A stretch of 64,000 bases of DNA from positions 19,047,501 to 19,111,500 of the forward strand of contig CM062211.1 of NCBI GenBank assembly GCA_031216445.1, in the 5' to 3' direction. Below are positions 25,765-35,312 of this stretch, piece by piece. A program made the position numbers and the translations under genes. The DNA is from Lateolabrax maculatus. Lineage: Eukaryota; Chordata; Actinopteri; Acropomatiformes; Lateolabracidae. The notes under the pieces are model-generated. The model searched no databases and was not told where the DNA came from. It saw only the letters and a program-made list of their open reading frames with translations. Numbering within the stretch: position 1 is the first letter of the stretch; every line of letters begins with the position of its first letter.

Positions 25765-27255
25765 TCACACGTCGGTGAGCAGCTTCCCCTTGTTCACACA
25801 GTTCTGGCTGGGAGCCGTGCAGTTGGCAGTCCTAAGGTTCGCCTCCCTAAAGTTATCGATGCTGTTGTTCATGTCCTCGTCGATCTCCATGTACTCCGAC
25901 TTGCTGACCGCCGAGGAGCTGCGGCGGCTGGAGTTGGTGTCCGACGCCAAGTTCTGGTTGCTAACGTTGAGCAGCTGGGCCTGCTCCTCGCCCTCTGTCT
26001 CCCGGTGGTAGAAGTAGTTGAAGTTGGACACGATGACGGGCACCGGGAGCGCGATGGTCAACACTCCGGCGATGGCGCACAGGGAGCCCACGATCTTCCC
26101 CCCGATGGTCACGGGGTACATGTCGCCGTAGCCCACGGTCGTCATGGACACCACGGCCCACCAGAAGGCGTCCGGGATGCTGGTGAAGAACGACTCCTTC
26201 TCCTCGGCCTCGGCGAAGTACACGGCGCTGGAGAACAAAATCACGCCGATGAAGAGGAAGAAAATGAGCAAGCCCAGTTCCCGCATGCTCGCCTTTAGAG
26301 TTTGCCCCAAAATCTGGAGCCCCTTTGAATGTCGGGACAGTTTAAAGATCCTGAACACCCTCACCAGGCGGATTACCCTGAGAATCGCCAGAGACGTGGC
26401 CTGTTCCCCGCCTCCCTTGCTCTCCTTGTTGTCTTGGTCGTCAGCCAGCTCCGTTCCAAGCGTGATGAAGTACGGGATTATAGCCACAATATCAATAGAG
26501 TTCATCATGTTTTTAAAGAACGCCGCCTTGCTGGGACAAGCAAAAAACCGGACTATCAACTCAAAGGAAAACCAGATGATGCAGAGCGTCTCGACCACGA
26601 AGAAAGGGTCAGTGAGGACATTTGGTTTGTAATACACGGTGATGTTGCCCACGATCTGCATCCGCTGACTGGGGTCCTCCTTCAGTTCTGGTAATGTCTC
26701 CAAACAAAATATGACTATTGAAATAAGAATAACCATCACTGAGACTATGGCGATCCCCCGGGCGGGCCCCGAGCTCTCCGGGTGCTCGAAGAGGAGCCAG
26801 ATCTGCCGCTGGAACTCCTTCTCCGGCAGGGGCCGCTCCTCCTCCCGGATAAATCCCTCGTCCTCTCGAAACTTCTCCATGGCCTCCACGCCGAGTTCGT
26901 AAAACTTTATCTCCTCTGAGAACATATCCAGAGGCACGTTGACCGGTCTTCTTAGCCTTCCCCCGGACTGGTAGTAATACAAGATGGCGTCGAAACTCGG
27001 GCGATTCCGGTCAAAGAAATACTCGTTTCGTAAGGGGTCGAAGTAACGCATCCTCTTCTTGGGGTTCCCGAGGAGGGTCTCCGGGAACTGGGCGAGGGTC
27101 TTCAGCTGGGTCTCGAAGCGCAGTCCCGAGATGTTGATGACCACCCGCTCGCAGCAGTCGTGGTCGTCGTGGTCGTCGTCGGGCGGGTAGGGGTCCTGCG
27201 GGTGTCCCGGCAGGGTGGAGGTCTCGTCCATGTTCTCTGTGGACACCACGGTCAT
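25765..27255 (-). CDS. kcna1: Kv1.1 voltage-gated potassium channel alpha subunit (Shaker family)
   Basis: Complete single-exon ORF of 496 aa, ATG at 27255-27253 (A at -3) and TGA at 25767-25765. It encodes a pore-forming plasma-membrane subunit of a delayed-rectifier K+ channel; four subunits assemble. Visible parts: N-terminal T1 tetramerisation domain (about 36-130, with NISGLRFETQ and DPLRNEYFFDRNRPSFDA), S1 about 167-187, S1-S2 loop with an N-glycosylation sequon at N204 (NIT), S2 about 219-240, S3 about 250-270, S4 with charges R293, R296, R299, R302, K305, R308, S5 about 322-345, selectivity filter TVGYGD 373-378, and S6 with the PVP hinge 404-406. The C-terminal TDV is a class I PDZ ligand. 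Kv1.1 assignment rests on the GHPQD start, the MEIDEDMNNS and RTANCT tail, Y380 after the filter, and a length matching mammalian Kv1.1 (495 aa). Gene order with kcna6 agrees. Which teleost copy (a or b) cannot be decided. K353 replaces the alanine of mammalian Kv1.1 in the outer turret. Confidence 0.97.
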   Translation of the reverse strand: MTVVSTENMDETSTLPGHPQDPYPPDDDHDDHDCCERVVINISGLRFETQLKTLAQFPETLLGNPKKRMRYFDPLRNEYFFDRNRPSFDAILYYYQSGGRLRRPVNVPLDMFSEEIKFYELGVEAMEKFREDEGFIREEERPLPEKEFQRQIWLLFEHPESSGPARGIAIVSVMVILISIVIFCLETLPELKEDPSQRMQIVGNITVYYKPNVLTDPFFVVETLCIIWFSFELIVRFFACPSKAAFFKNMMNSIDIVAIIPYFITLGTELADDQDNKESKGGGEQATSLAILRVIRLVRVFRIFKLSRHSKGLQILGQTLKASMRELGLLIFFLFIGVILFSSAVYFAEAEEKESFFTSIPDAFWWAVVSMTTVGYGDMYPVTIGGKIVGSLCAIAGVLTIALPVPVIVSNFNYFYHRETEGEEQAQLLNVSNQNLASDTNSSRRSSSAVSKSEYMEIDEDMNNSIDNFREANLRTANCTAPSQNCVNKGKLLTDV

Positions 27256-27310
27256 CCTTCCTGGCGGGCGGAGAACAGGAAGAGGAAGCGGCGTGAAGGT
27301 CGGGAAAAGC
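27256..27310 (-). promoter_or_regulatory. Splice acceptor immediately before the kcna1 coding exon
   Basis: Read on the minus strand, the bases before the kcna1 ATG form a long pyrimidine tract (CTTCCTCTTCCTGTTCTCC) ending in CCGCCAG, then GAAGG and the ATG. The AG is at 27262-27261, so the coding exon would begin at 27260 with only 5 nt of UTR before the start codon. Mammalian KCNA1 also has 5' UTR exon(s) spliced to an intronless coding exon, which makes this a credible true acceptor. It is inferred from consensus only; no transcript was available. Confidence 0.6.
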
Positions 27311-27750
27311 AGGTCTGAGTGAAGAAGCCTCTACTGAGGCCGGGAGCCGCGCAGAGCCTCCCGCTCCATCATCGTCACCATCATCATCATCACCATCATC
27401 TCCGAGATGAACATCTTCTTCCTCTCAGCAATGCTTCGTCCGTCCCCTGCGAGAGGGTCAAACCAACCACGTCTAGTCTCTCAGGGCTCACAGATCTCCC
27501 CTCACTCCCCGTTCATATCTGCAGGAAGAGAAAAAACATCATGCAGTGCAGTACAGTAACCTGCGCCGCAACTGCTGGATTTTTACCGCATACATCAGTA
27601 TTCAAGTTTGCAGCCCCGCTGTGCTGCCTCCCTGCACACACTGGACTCACCTCACATCAACTGTCCCATACAGGCACAGAAAGGTTTCACACGCTCAAAT
27701 GAACACACAAATACCCCGTTCATCTGAAATACTCCTTAAGAGATGAAGAT

Positions 27751-27770
27751 GAAAACGTACCTGAGCTGAG
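27751..27770 (-). promoter_or_regulatory. Candidate 5' UTR splice donor of kcna1 (CAG|GTACGT)
   Basis: On the minus strand the sequence reads CTCAGCTCAG then GTACGTTTTC, a good donor consensus with the first intronic base at 27760. Paired with the acceptor at 27261 it would define a 500-bp intron in the 5' UTR. A second donor-like site, GATGTGAG|GTGAGTCC with its first intronic base at 27650, would give a 390-bp intron. The sequence alone cannot choose between them. Confidence 0.4.
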
Positions 27771-28340
27771 TGGGGGAGCAGCAGATGGAAGGGATGTCCT
27801 CACAGTGCGCACCTTCCCGACGTGCCTTTAATACTGATCCTTTTACAGTATCTCTGAAAAATTCATAGACTATGTTGTCTTGGTTAACATCCGTATCCTC
27901 TTGGTGTAGGTTTTCAGCGTCGATCGGAGCAGCCCGCAGGAGGAGGAGGAGGAGGAGGAGGCTTCAGACGGCTCGGAACCGCGGCTCGGCAGCGAAAATC
28001 CGGACTGACAATTTGTTAAAATCATGCTGGAAATACAAGGAGGAGCAGGACGGAGAGCGGCAGGGAGGAGGTGGGAGGAATGAGGCTGCAGGAGGCTCCC
28101 AGGCTGATGCGGAGGACTGGGAGGACTGGACACTGCAGCATCAGCAGAAAGAGGCGCTCCGGTGTTTTTTGCTGCGGTAAAAAAAAAAAAAAAAAATAGA
28201 GGAAAAGAGAAACCGACGCGGAGGATGTGAAGGAAAAAGCGGTTCAGGGTCCCGCACTACAGGCGCCAGAGCCGGAGGACGGGTCCCCGGTCATTTGGAA
28301 GCATATTGCAGGATTTCATGTAGAGGAAAAAAGGAGAAGT
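27771..28340 (-). promoter_or_regulatory. Probable kcna1 first exon / promoter region
   Basis: This stretch lies upstream of the candidate kcna1 donor. It is more GC- and CpG-rich than the spacer on either side, with CpG clusters near 27906-28000 and 28210-28285. It includes a GGA run (27939-27961) and an A16 tract (28182-28197, T16 on the coding strand). There is no convincing TATA box and no transcription start can be placed. The role is inferred from position only. Confidence 0.35.
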
Positions 28341-28371
28341 GAGTGAAGGAAGGAAGGAGGGAGGGAGGGGT

Positions 28372-28418
<47 letters not shown>

Positions 28419-28646
28419 GAGAGAGGGGGGAGCGAGGAGGAAGAGGAGAGGAGGGGGGTTTCGACGCAATGCAGACAGACTGTAAAGCACAGCGGCTCGT
28501 ACAGTCCGTGAGTCTCTGCAGAGAGCAGCGGGCAGGAGGAGGCAGGAGGAGGCTCCTGCAGGAGGAGGCTGCAGGAGGAGGCAGGAGGAGGCAGCAGGAG
28601 GAGGCTGCAGGAGGAGGCTCCTGCAGGAGGAGGCTGCAGGCTGCTC
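28341..28646. repeat. Polypurine tract: (GA)n followed by a GGA/GCAGGAGGAGG minisatellite
   Basis: The plus strand is almost all purine: GGAAGGAGGGAGGG runs, an uninterrupted (GA)20 block at about 28375-28414, then GGGGGG-containing purine sequence. From about 28530 to 28646 there is an irregular array of GCAGGAGGAGG units broken by CTCCTGCAG. Such homopurine mirror-like DNA can form triplexes, and the GG runs can form quadruplexes; that is known behaviour of the sequence class, not shown here. It sits 1.1-1.4 kb upstream of the kcna1 ATG. Confidence 0.85.
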
Positions 28647-30360
28647 GGCCGCTCAGCAGCGGTGTATCCTCTGCATGCTGCTGGCAGTGTGTTTGTGCTG
28701 CAGGGGTCAGACTCAAACTGTTCCAGGTCCGACCGGAGGAATCTGCAGGAAGCGGCTTCCTGTAATTGGCTGCTGGGCCGTTTGCGACAGTCAGGCCTGC
28801 GTGTTGGTGTAAATATCCCGGTGTTGCTATGGTAACAGGGAGAAACGAGCACAGTGATTTTATTTATTTATATATGATATGTGTGTGTGTGTGTGTCACT
28901 ACATGGCAGCAGGAGTGTGACAGGCTTCAGTGTAGGACCTGATCGATAGGTTTTATATGATCAGCTGATCGGATAATGGAAGGACATTAATGCCAGAGAG
29001 AAGAACATGACATGTAGCCTGAGGTCAGGCTAAATCCACATGATGACATATCAAGTCAAATGTGAAACTGTTCAAGGACGTTTCACAATCTCAGTAACTC
29101 AAAATATACCAAATCAAAACTATTTTATCAGAAATTAACCAAGTTATGACTCGTTAAATCAAAATCAATATTTACTAAGTCAAAATCTTAAGATCACGTT
29201 TCAATTCAGAGAGAAAGTAACACTAGAAGATACTTAATCAAATTTTGAAATAATAAATAATAAATCCAAATTATGACGTAGTAAGTTTGACCTTCCAAGT
29301 AAAAACTATAAATTTCACTATGACAAAATGAGAAGTCAAAAGTTATGATTTAGTTTTTTTAATAAACACAAATTGAGAAAGTAACTTTTAAAGTCAACAT
29401 AATTTTGAAATTAAAAAATGTACCAAATCAAAATTATAGAAGTAACTCATCTCAAATCATCAAATCATGACTCCCTAAATCTAAATTAAATATATATATA
29501 CTAAGTAATGTACAATGAACAAACGTTTTGACGTACGGAGTCAGAACTATGACGTAAATATATCACACTTTTGTCTTTCCTTGAATATTTTTACTTTTTC
29601 ATCCATTTTTCTTTTCTTGGCAAAAATGGGCTTCCATAGAGTAGCACAGATTTACTGGCAGCCATTTTATGTATTTTTAACCTTGTTTAACTGACATTGC
29701 TAAATGTTTGCTGCTTTTTTATTTTTACACAATTTTCACATCATATTTACTGATTCTGTCATCTTTGATAATAAAGTTTTCTCACCTGTAAAATATTTTG
29801 CCTCAGTACGACTCAATTTTTCAAACACAACTTTTAAAAAATGCAGCCAAAAATATTTTTATGAATAAAGTGAATATCGATACAGTCAAAGATGACTGAT
29901 TTCAGTGTATTTTTAAAAGAAGTTACCTCCAAACTCGACCTTCACTACACATTAAACTATACATGCTGATAACTGAGATAATAAATGAAAGATTAAGTTA
30001 ATCTGCATAAATTATAAAACTCAGACCTCGAATCTGGAATCGCTTTGAGGCTTAATTTGACTTTATCAGGACTTTTGAGACTCATCTTGAATTCATTGGA
30101 GCCTGGAAGTTATCTCGCCTCTATTGTTAGGAAGGTCGAGTTTAAGAAGGCCAATATGACTTCAAAATTAGAGCTCGAAGAAGATAAACCTGAAGCAAAA
30201 AAAATCTCTGCTTCATCTTAATTCATTCAAACCTGAGATATGAATAAACACTGAAGAAACACTGAAGAAATCTGAAGGTTTTAGTTAGAAGATCGAATTT
30301 ATTATATAAAAGTCAAAATCAGTACAGCTTTGATATTTTTAAAAGAGAAGGCTGCTTTTA
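28647..30360. other. AT-rich upstream flank of kcna1
   Basis: It holds a short GT run at 28878-28897 and a long region (about 29040-29560) with recurring AAGTCAAAA/AAATCAAAA words, a loosely repetitive composition without a strict unit. No gene seen. Confidence 0.55.
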
Positions 30361-30768
30361 TTCTATATTTTTCTTATTGTCAACAAAACCCAAACCACCA
30401 ACATGAGAGTCCGCCTCTCAATAATGTCTGACTGGATCTCAGCTCGAGACCATTGGTTCCTACTGAACACTTAAATCTTTAAAAACACCCCACAAATATA
30501 TAGTTTAATGTTTAAAAAGGTTGAGTACTTCTCTGAAAAACTGCTCACTGTAGTTTTTATCAAACAAAGAGAAGAGGGAAGAAGGCAGCAGGACGGTGTG
30601 TGTTCATGATGATGAAGGAACAAGTGATGAGTTTTTAATCGTCTTTGGACAAAAATGGAGCTCTGTGGCTCAGAGGAAGATGATGTACCAAGACATATTG
30701 TTAGTGGAAACATTCACTGTTGGTTTGAGTCTGAACATGAGACTCGTTGACAGTGAGAAAATATAGAA
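30361..30768 (-). mobile_element. MITE copy 3 (TTGTCAACAAAT family), TA-flanked
   Basis: This is the cleanest boundary of the three copies and lies in reverse orientation. The left end reads TTCTATATTTTTCTTATTGT and the right end reads CAGTGAGAAAATATAGAA, its inverted repeat; TA dinucleotides flank both sides (30359-30360 and 30769-30770). A TA target duplication points to the Tc1/mariner superfamily by family knowledge. The body shares blocks with copies 1 and 2 in reverse complement, including TGGAGCTCTGTGGCTCAGAGGAAG. It is 408 bp with no ORF, lying 3.1 kb upstream of the kcna1 ATG and 226 bp from the RE1 site. Confidence 0.75.
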
Positions 30769-30993
30769 TATCACCAGACGTATATCCTTTAATGCAGGAC
30801 AGGTTGTGTGGAGGTTATTGATCCACTGTGGTCGTACTAATTTGACTTGAGTAAAGAGTTTGAAGCTTCACTCACAATAAATTCAGCACATGTGGTTTTA
30901 TTAGTGTTTGCAGAAGCACATTCACTTTTGGTCACATGACCTGATTTCATGAACCAGTGAAACTGTTTTAAAAACCCTGTGAGACGTCTGACA

Positions 30994-31014
30994 TTCAGCA
31001 CCACGGACAGCTCC
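30994..31014 (+). promoter_or_regulatory. RE1/NRSE element (REST/NRSF binding site), near-perfect
   Basis: The left half is TTCAGCACC and the contiguous right half is ACGGACAGCTCC, together a 21-bp canonical RE1. It differs from the classical consensus at one base (T for G in the third position from the end). REST binds this element and silences neuronal genes in non-neuronal cells. The site is 3.7 kb upstream of the kcna1 ATG and about 29 kb beyond the kcna6 stop, inside the spacer of this neuronal channel pair. Three bases downstream of the MITE-bearing region there is no repeat signature, so it looks like unique sequence. Kcna1 is the nearest gene and the likeliest target; this is inference. 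Confidence 0.75.
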
Positions 31015-32996
31015 ACTCCTTCAACCACCCCTGAACTTTCTTCTCCTTTTGTTTTATTTTCAGTCGTCCTTTAATGCATCCATTGACACGATCTTACACT
31101 ACCTGTTCTACATATACGACACTGTTGTGTACAGTTTGTGCAGCAGATTGGTGGCAGAGTCTGTTGGAGGCAGCAGGAGTGAGAGCCCAGCAGACGGACC
31201 AGCAGCAGGCAGGAAGGTGGAGGATCTGCAGGCTGCAGAGCTGGAACGAGTCCCAGTCACAGCGACTGGAGAAACATCCCGTACAGACACAAAGACAAGG
31301 ATGACAAGAGTAGTTATTAAAGTCAGAAGTGTTCCACTGATGTCAATAAATAACATTTAATCACATAATAAACTACATGTAAAATGTATTATATTTGAAT
31401 TCTAATCAGCCATGATACCAAATGTCAGATAGTATATGTGTATATCAAACACATTAATCATGTTTGTTTTCTAAATCTAAAATTATATTCACATACTGGA
31501 CATATTTTAATACCATGGCTGAGTTTATGTTCAGTATCCTGATAACAGTCACCTAGAAATGTGTTCTATGCAGTTTTTAAATGATTTATTGATCAGATGG
31601 TCCTGCTGATCACAAACCAAATCAGTAGATGATGTTGCATTTGCATATTTACCCAAAGAACACTTTGTCTTTTTCCGTCATATCTTTGAATTGCAGTGTT
31701 TTCTTTAGTAAATCTGTAACTGTAAATCAAAGTATAGATTAAATGGTCTTCAGTAGTTGGTTTTAAGCTCTTCCTGTCCCCTGGAACCTCCACTAATCAG
31801 TGGCAGGACAGCCTGTATGGAGCCTGAGAGGCAAAACCCAGGGCAATATAAGCTAAATGTACTAACGACTGCTTGTTAAGCTTATTGCTGTGAGCACAAT
31901 GAAATAGTTGAAAGCAAACTATGTAAGTATATTCCGTCTATTATATTACTGCATTAATTAATATAGATATATGTATACTGGGACAATTTAGACAAATTCT
32001 GTCCTTGATGCCTGACAGACAGTTTCAGGGCAAATGTCTTTGAGTATTTGTGAGCATACAGATACAATAAAAAAGATCAAACCTCAAAAAGTGGGTTTGG
32101 TGAGCAAGTCAGTAAATATTTATCTATGTAGCGATTTTGAAAAAATAACTGTTTCGAATTGTTTCACAATAAAATCATTTAGCACAGAATCTGTGAGTGT
32201 GGGAATTAGAATAGACAGAGGGGACTGTGTGTCATGTATTTAAGACTCTGGTGTGGATGAAGCTTGTTCTGACGGAGTGACTGAACTATATTTGTAGTTA
32301 CAGTGTTAGTTTGTCACAGTAACCGTCTGACAGCTGGATGAGTTTCTGCACGGCTGCTCGAACCGGCTACACGTAGTGATGAATTCCTGAAAACTAAATT
32401 TAGTTTGAAAACGTGCCAGCGGTACAAAAACCTCTCTGGGTGGTGAACATACAGATTAGATTCATTCATAACCGCACATGTTTCCGGAGCTTTAAAAACA
32501 TATGGGCTTTAAGTACACGACTGCCTCCTGAACAGTATATAACTTGCCACGCCTTCCCTGAGGTCGAAATTAGACACAAACTGCATTGAATCAAGAAAAA
32601 GTGGCTTTGTGTTCAGTCATGCATGTAAAGCCAATCTGCACACATGGCAGAGACTTATGATGAGCTTCAATCCATATGTTAATGTAACCTTTGACCTCAG
32701 AGGTTTAATGGACAGGATTATAATCCAGTGTGACTGTAGTTGAGGCTAATGTCTTTGTGGGAATGCACACAGATCTGGTTCAGGAACAAGTGAAGTGACG
32801 GGGGGGGGGGGGGGAGAGTGTGTGTGCAGATGTGATCCTGGTTGCTTAAAAAAAATGTCAGGAGCATTTTACACATGAAGGTCAGTTTACTGGTCCAGGG
32901 CCAGCTCAGCTTGGGCTTGGAGACAACAAATGTATAACAGAAAACTTGTGTTACAAAGTGAGGATGTGGGTGTTTTTTAGAAAGATGCTATTGATT

Positions 32997-33016
32997 TGCA
33001 TTGTGGGAAATGTAGG
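32997..33016 (-). promoter_or_regulatory. ZNF143/THAP11-like motif
   Basis: TGCATTGTGGGAAATGTAGG is, on the minus strand, CTACATTTCCCACAATGCA, close to the ZNF143 (Staf) consensus ACTACAnnTCCCAnnATGC. Related copies are at 1588-1604, 4228-4247, 34759-34773 and 43861-43880. It may be spread by a repeat rather than be functional here. Confidence 0.35.
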
Positions 33017-33229
33017 ATCCAGTGTTCTTGAAGTTTAAACCACAATAGCGAGTAAAAATCAGGAAATCTCGGCCTGCAGATTTTTACCTTTTTATTTTGG
33101 CTCCACGTTAGATTTAATAAAGCTTGATTTTGGACTTAAATGGATTCAGGTTTAGACTGTTAAACAACACTGAGTTCATTTACATGGGCACCATTATCCC
33201 GGTTATGTGCTGCACATGTTAACGTCTTT

Positions 33230-33294
33230 TCCTGGTTGTGATATGATCTTATTCATGTTAACATCGTATCCTGAATAAGATCAAAACCAGGATA
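33230..33294. repeat. Imperfect hairpin (28-bp and 24-bp arms)
   Basis: The arm TCCTGGTTGTGATATGATCT then TATTCATG (33230-33257) is the near reverse complement of CTGAATAAGATCAAAACCAG then GATA (33271-33294). The ACATGGGCACCATTATCCCGG context to its left resembles a fish MITE that starts in the same way, so this is probably an element end or core. Confidence 0.5.
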
Positions 33295-35268
33295 CTTTCT
33301 TTGACATCTCTTAAATATGTTATATTGACAGCTTGTTGCTTAAGGAACTTTTTTCTGTTTTACTCAAGGTTTGTCCTTTTCCAACTATTGCTGCGTACCC
33401 TCCCCAACTCTTGGTTTTCTCATAAAAGCATTATAAACTGAGTTTTTTTGCCCACTTGTGTCGTATTTACAGCTTTTTCCACATACCCCAACAATAACAT
33501 CTATGTGGAACATGTTACCATACAGTCGCCTCGACACAAACACAGTTTGGTCTCCACCTGCATCACTTTTCTCCAACACGTTGTTCCAGCTGTACGATTC
33601 TCAAATTAAGAGAAATCTTTTTATTATATTTGGGATTCTGCACTGTAAAAATATTCTATACATGTGCATCATTTCATACATATTCACTCCAATTTGAGCC
33701 CAAAATATTTGGGGACATTTGTGACTAGATTTTAAAATAGAGTTGGGTGGGTTTCATTAATGCTCAGCCACACAACCTGCACATCAGAGTATAAAAGTTT
33801 AGTTTGTTTCAACATCGTGTGGTTTGTTGAAACTGTCTGGTGAACCAATCAGAGGCAGAGATTTATAGTAAAGGAATAAAACACCTCCCAGTAGGGCTGA
33901 AGACTGCTTTAGGTGGTAACCGAGGGTCTAATTCAACAGAGTCCGGAGGGATTAATGCAGCGGACGACACATGGTCACATTCGTCGCTGTGAGTGAAAAC
34001 TTGACAAGGAGGCGGAGGAGAACAACTGAGATGTCTTCGTCTTTCCACGGAGAACTCGAGCCTGAAAAACAGGGATGGGAAAATAGTTCACATAGTGCTG
34101 AACACACACACATTCACACATTGACGCGAGTGCACAGATGCACCTCTGCTGACTCCATCCCTGGACTGTGTTTTATCTGGTGTCAGATGATCCTCGCAGG
34201 CTGCCGCGGTACAAAGGAGAGGCTGCTGCTGCTATAACCGGCCCGGTGTCAGATTACGGCTGCTTCACCAGCGCTGAAACTGAAGATGGAAGACAGAGCA
34301 GCGCCTGAAATCCCTTCTCAAAGCAAGTGGAAAGTTTTTAATGTGCACTTGAACTCTTACCCCCCCTCCTCCTCCATCTGCTGCTCAGCCAATCAACAGC
34401 TGATGTTTGCGGTCGCTAAGCTGCTGTAGGCCCCAGTTTCCTCGACAGCGAAGCAGTGATTGGTGCGGCTCGGCGAGGATTACTTTCTTAATTTACGATC
34501 CAAACCCCCGAGCATTATTTTGAAAGCAACCTTGTTAGTCGACCACTGACAGACCAGGACTGTGGAACCTCCTCACTGGTCACAGATGACTTTGTGTTTT
34601 TGGAGGCCAGTTGACTTATCCTCACACATACAGTTACCACGACCATCTACTGTACCCACTTACTCCGAATTAGGAAACATGTGGCTCGGATCTGACCGGG
34701 TCTGCAGTCTGTCACAAATATACAGACACAATGTTCATTCCTGAAGGAAAGTTTACTTTGCATTGTGGGAAAACCAGGAAAACCAGGGGATTCATGTACT
34801 GGTACAAACAGCACATGTGGAGAAACGTACAGTACTGACACTTTGTGAGACAGACTGTTTGTATAAAGTGTGTCTGCTAAATGTCGGCAACAAAGCCTTT
34901 TCATTTGTTTACTTTCACTATCTGTAATCATGGCGGCAATATTCTTATAAAAAAACATCGCTGATTAGTCAACGTAAGCATGCAGAGGCAGATGGTAAGA
35001 TGTTGAACTTGGTAAACATCATACCTGTTAATCATCAGCATGCTGTCACTGTGAACATGTTTGCATACTGACGTGAGTCTTCAGCTCGAAGCAGTGACCT
35101 CAGTGTTTCTGTAATCGTGGCTGCAGAGATGAGTTCAGGTCAGATTTTCAGACCCGTGACGCCCTCTGTGGTTTTTAGGCCAAAGCCCTGCTGCATACTG
35201 AGTGGAAGGGGCCGAGCTCTGTACTGTTTTGTACTCTTGTGTACTTTGGTCCTCATGCGATGTGCAGA

Positions 35269-35312
35269 GAGGAGGAAGAGGAGGAAGAGGAGGAGGAGGA
35301 GGGGGAGGAGGG
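35269..35312. repeat. GGA/GAA-rich trinucleotide run
   Basis: GAGGAAGAGG units followed by GGA repeats and GGGGGAGGAGG. A similar GAA-to-GGA run lies at 51326-51363. Confidence 0.9.

Noticed and set aside
25672..26298. 208-aa plus-strand frame opposite kcna1
   Set aside because: Same cause: it overlaps the kcna1 3' coding part and has low-complexity composition.
28316..28852. 141-178-aa frames over the GA/GGA tract
   Set aside because: Pure low-complexity S/L, R/E or G/R translations of the polypurine tract.
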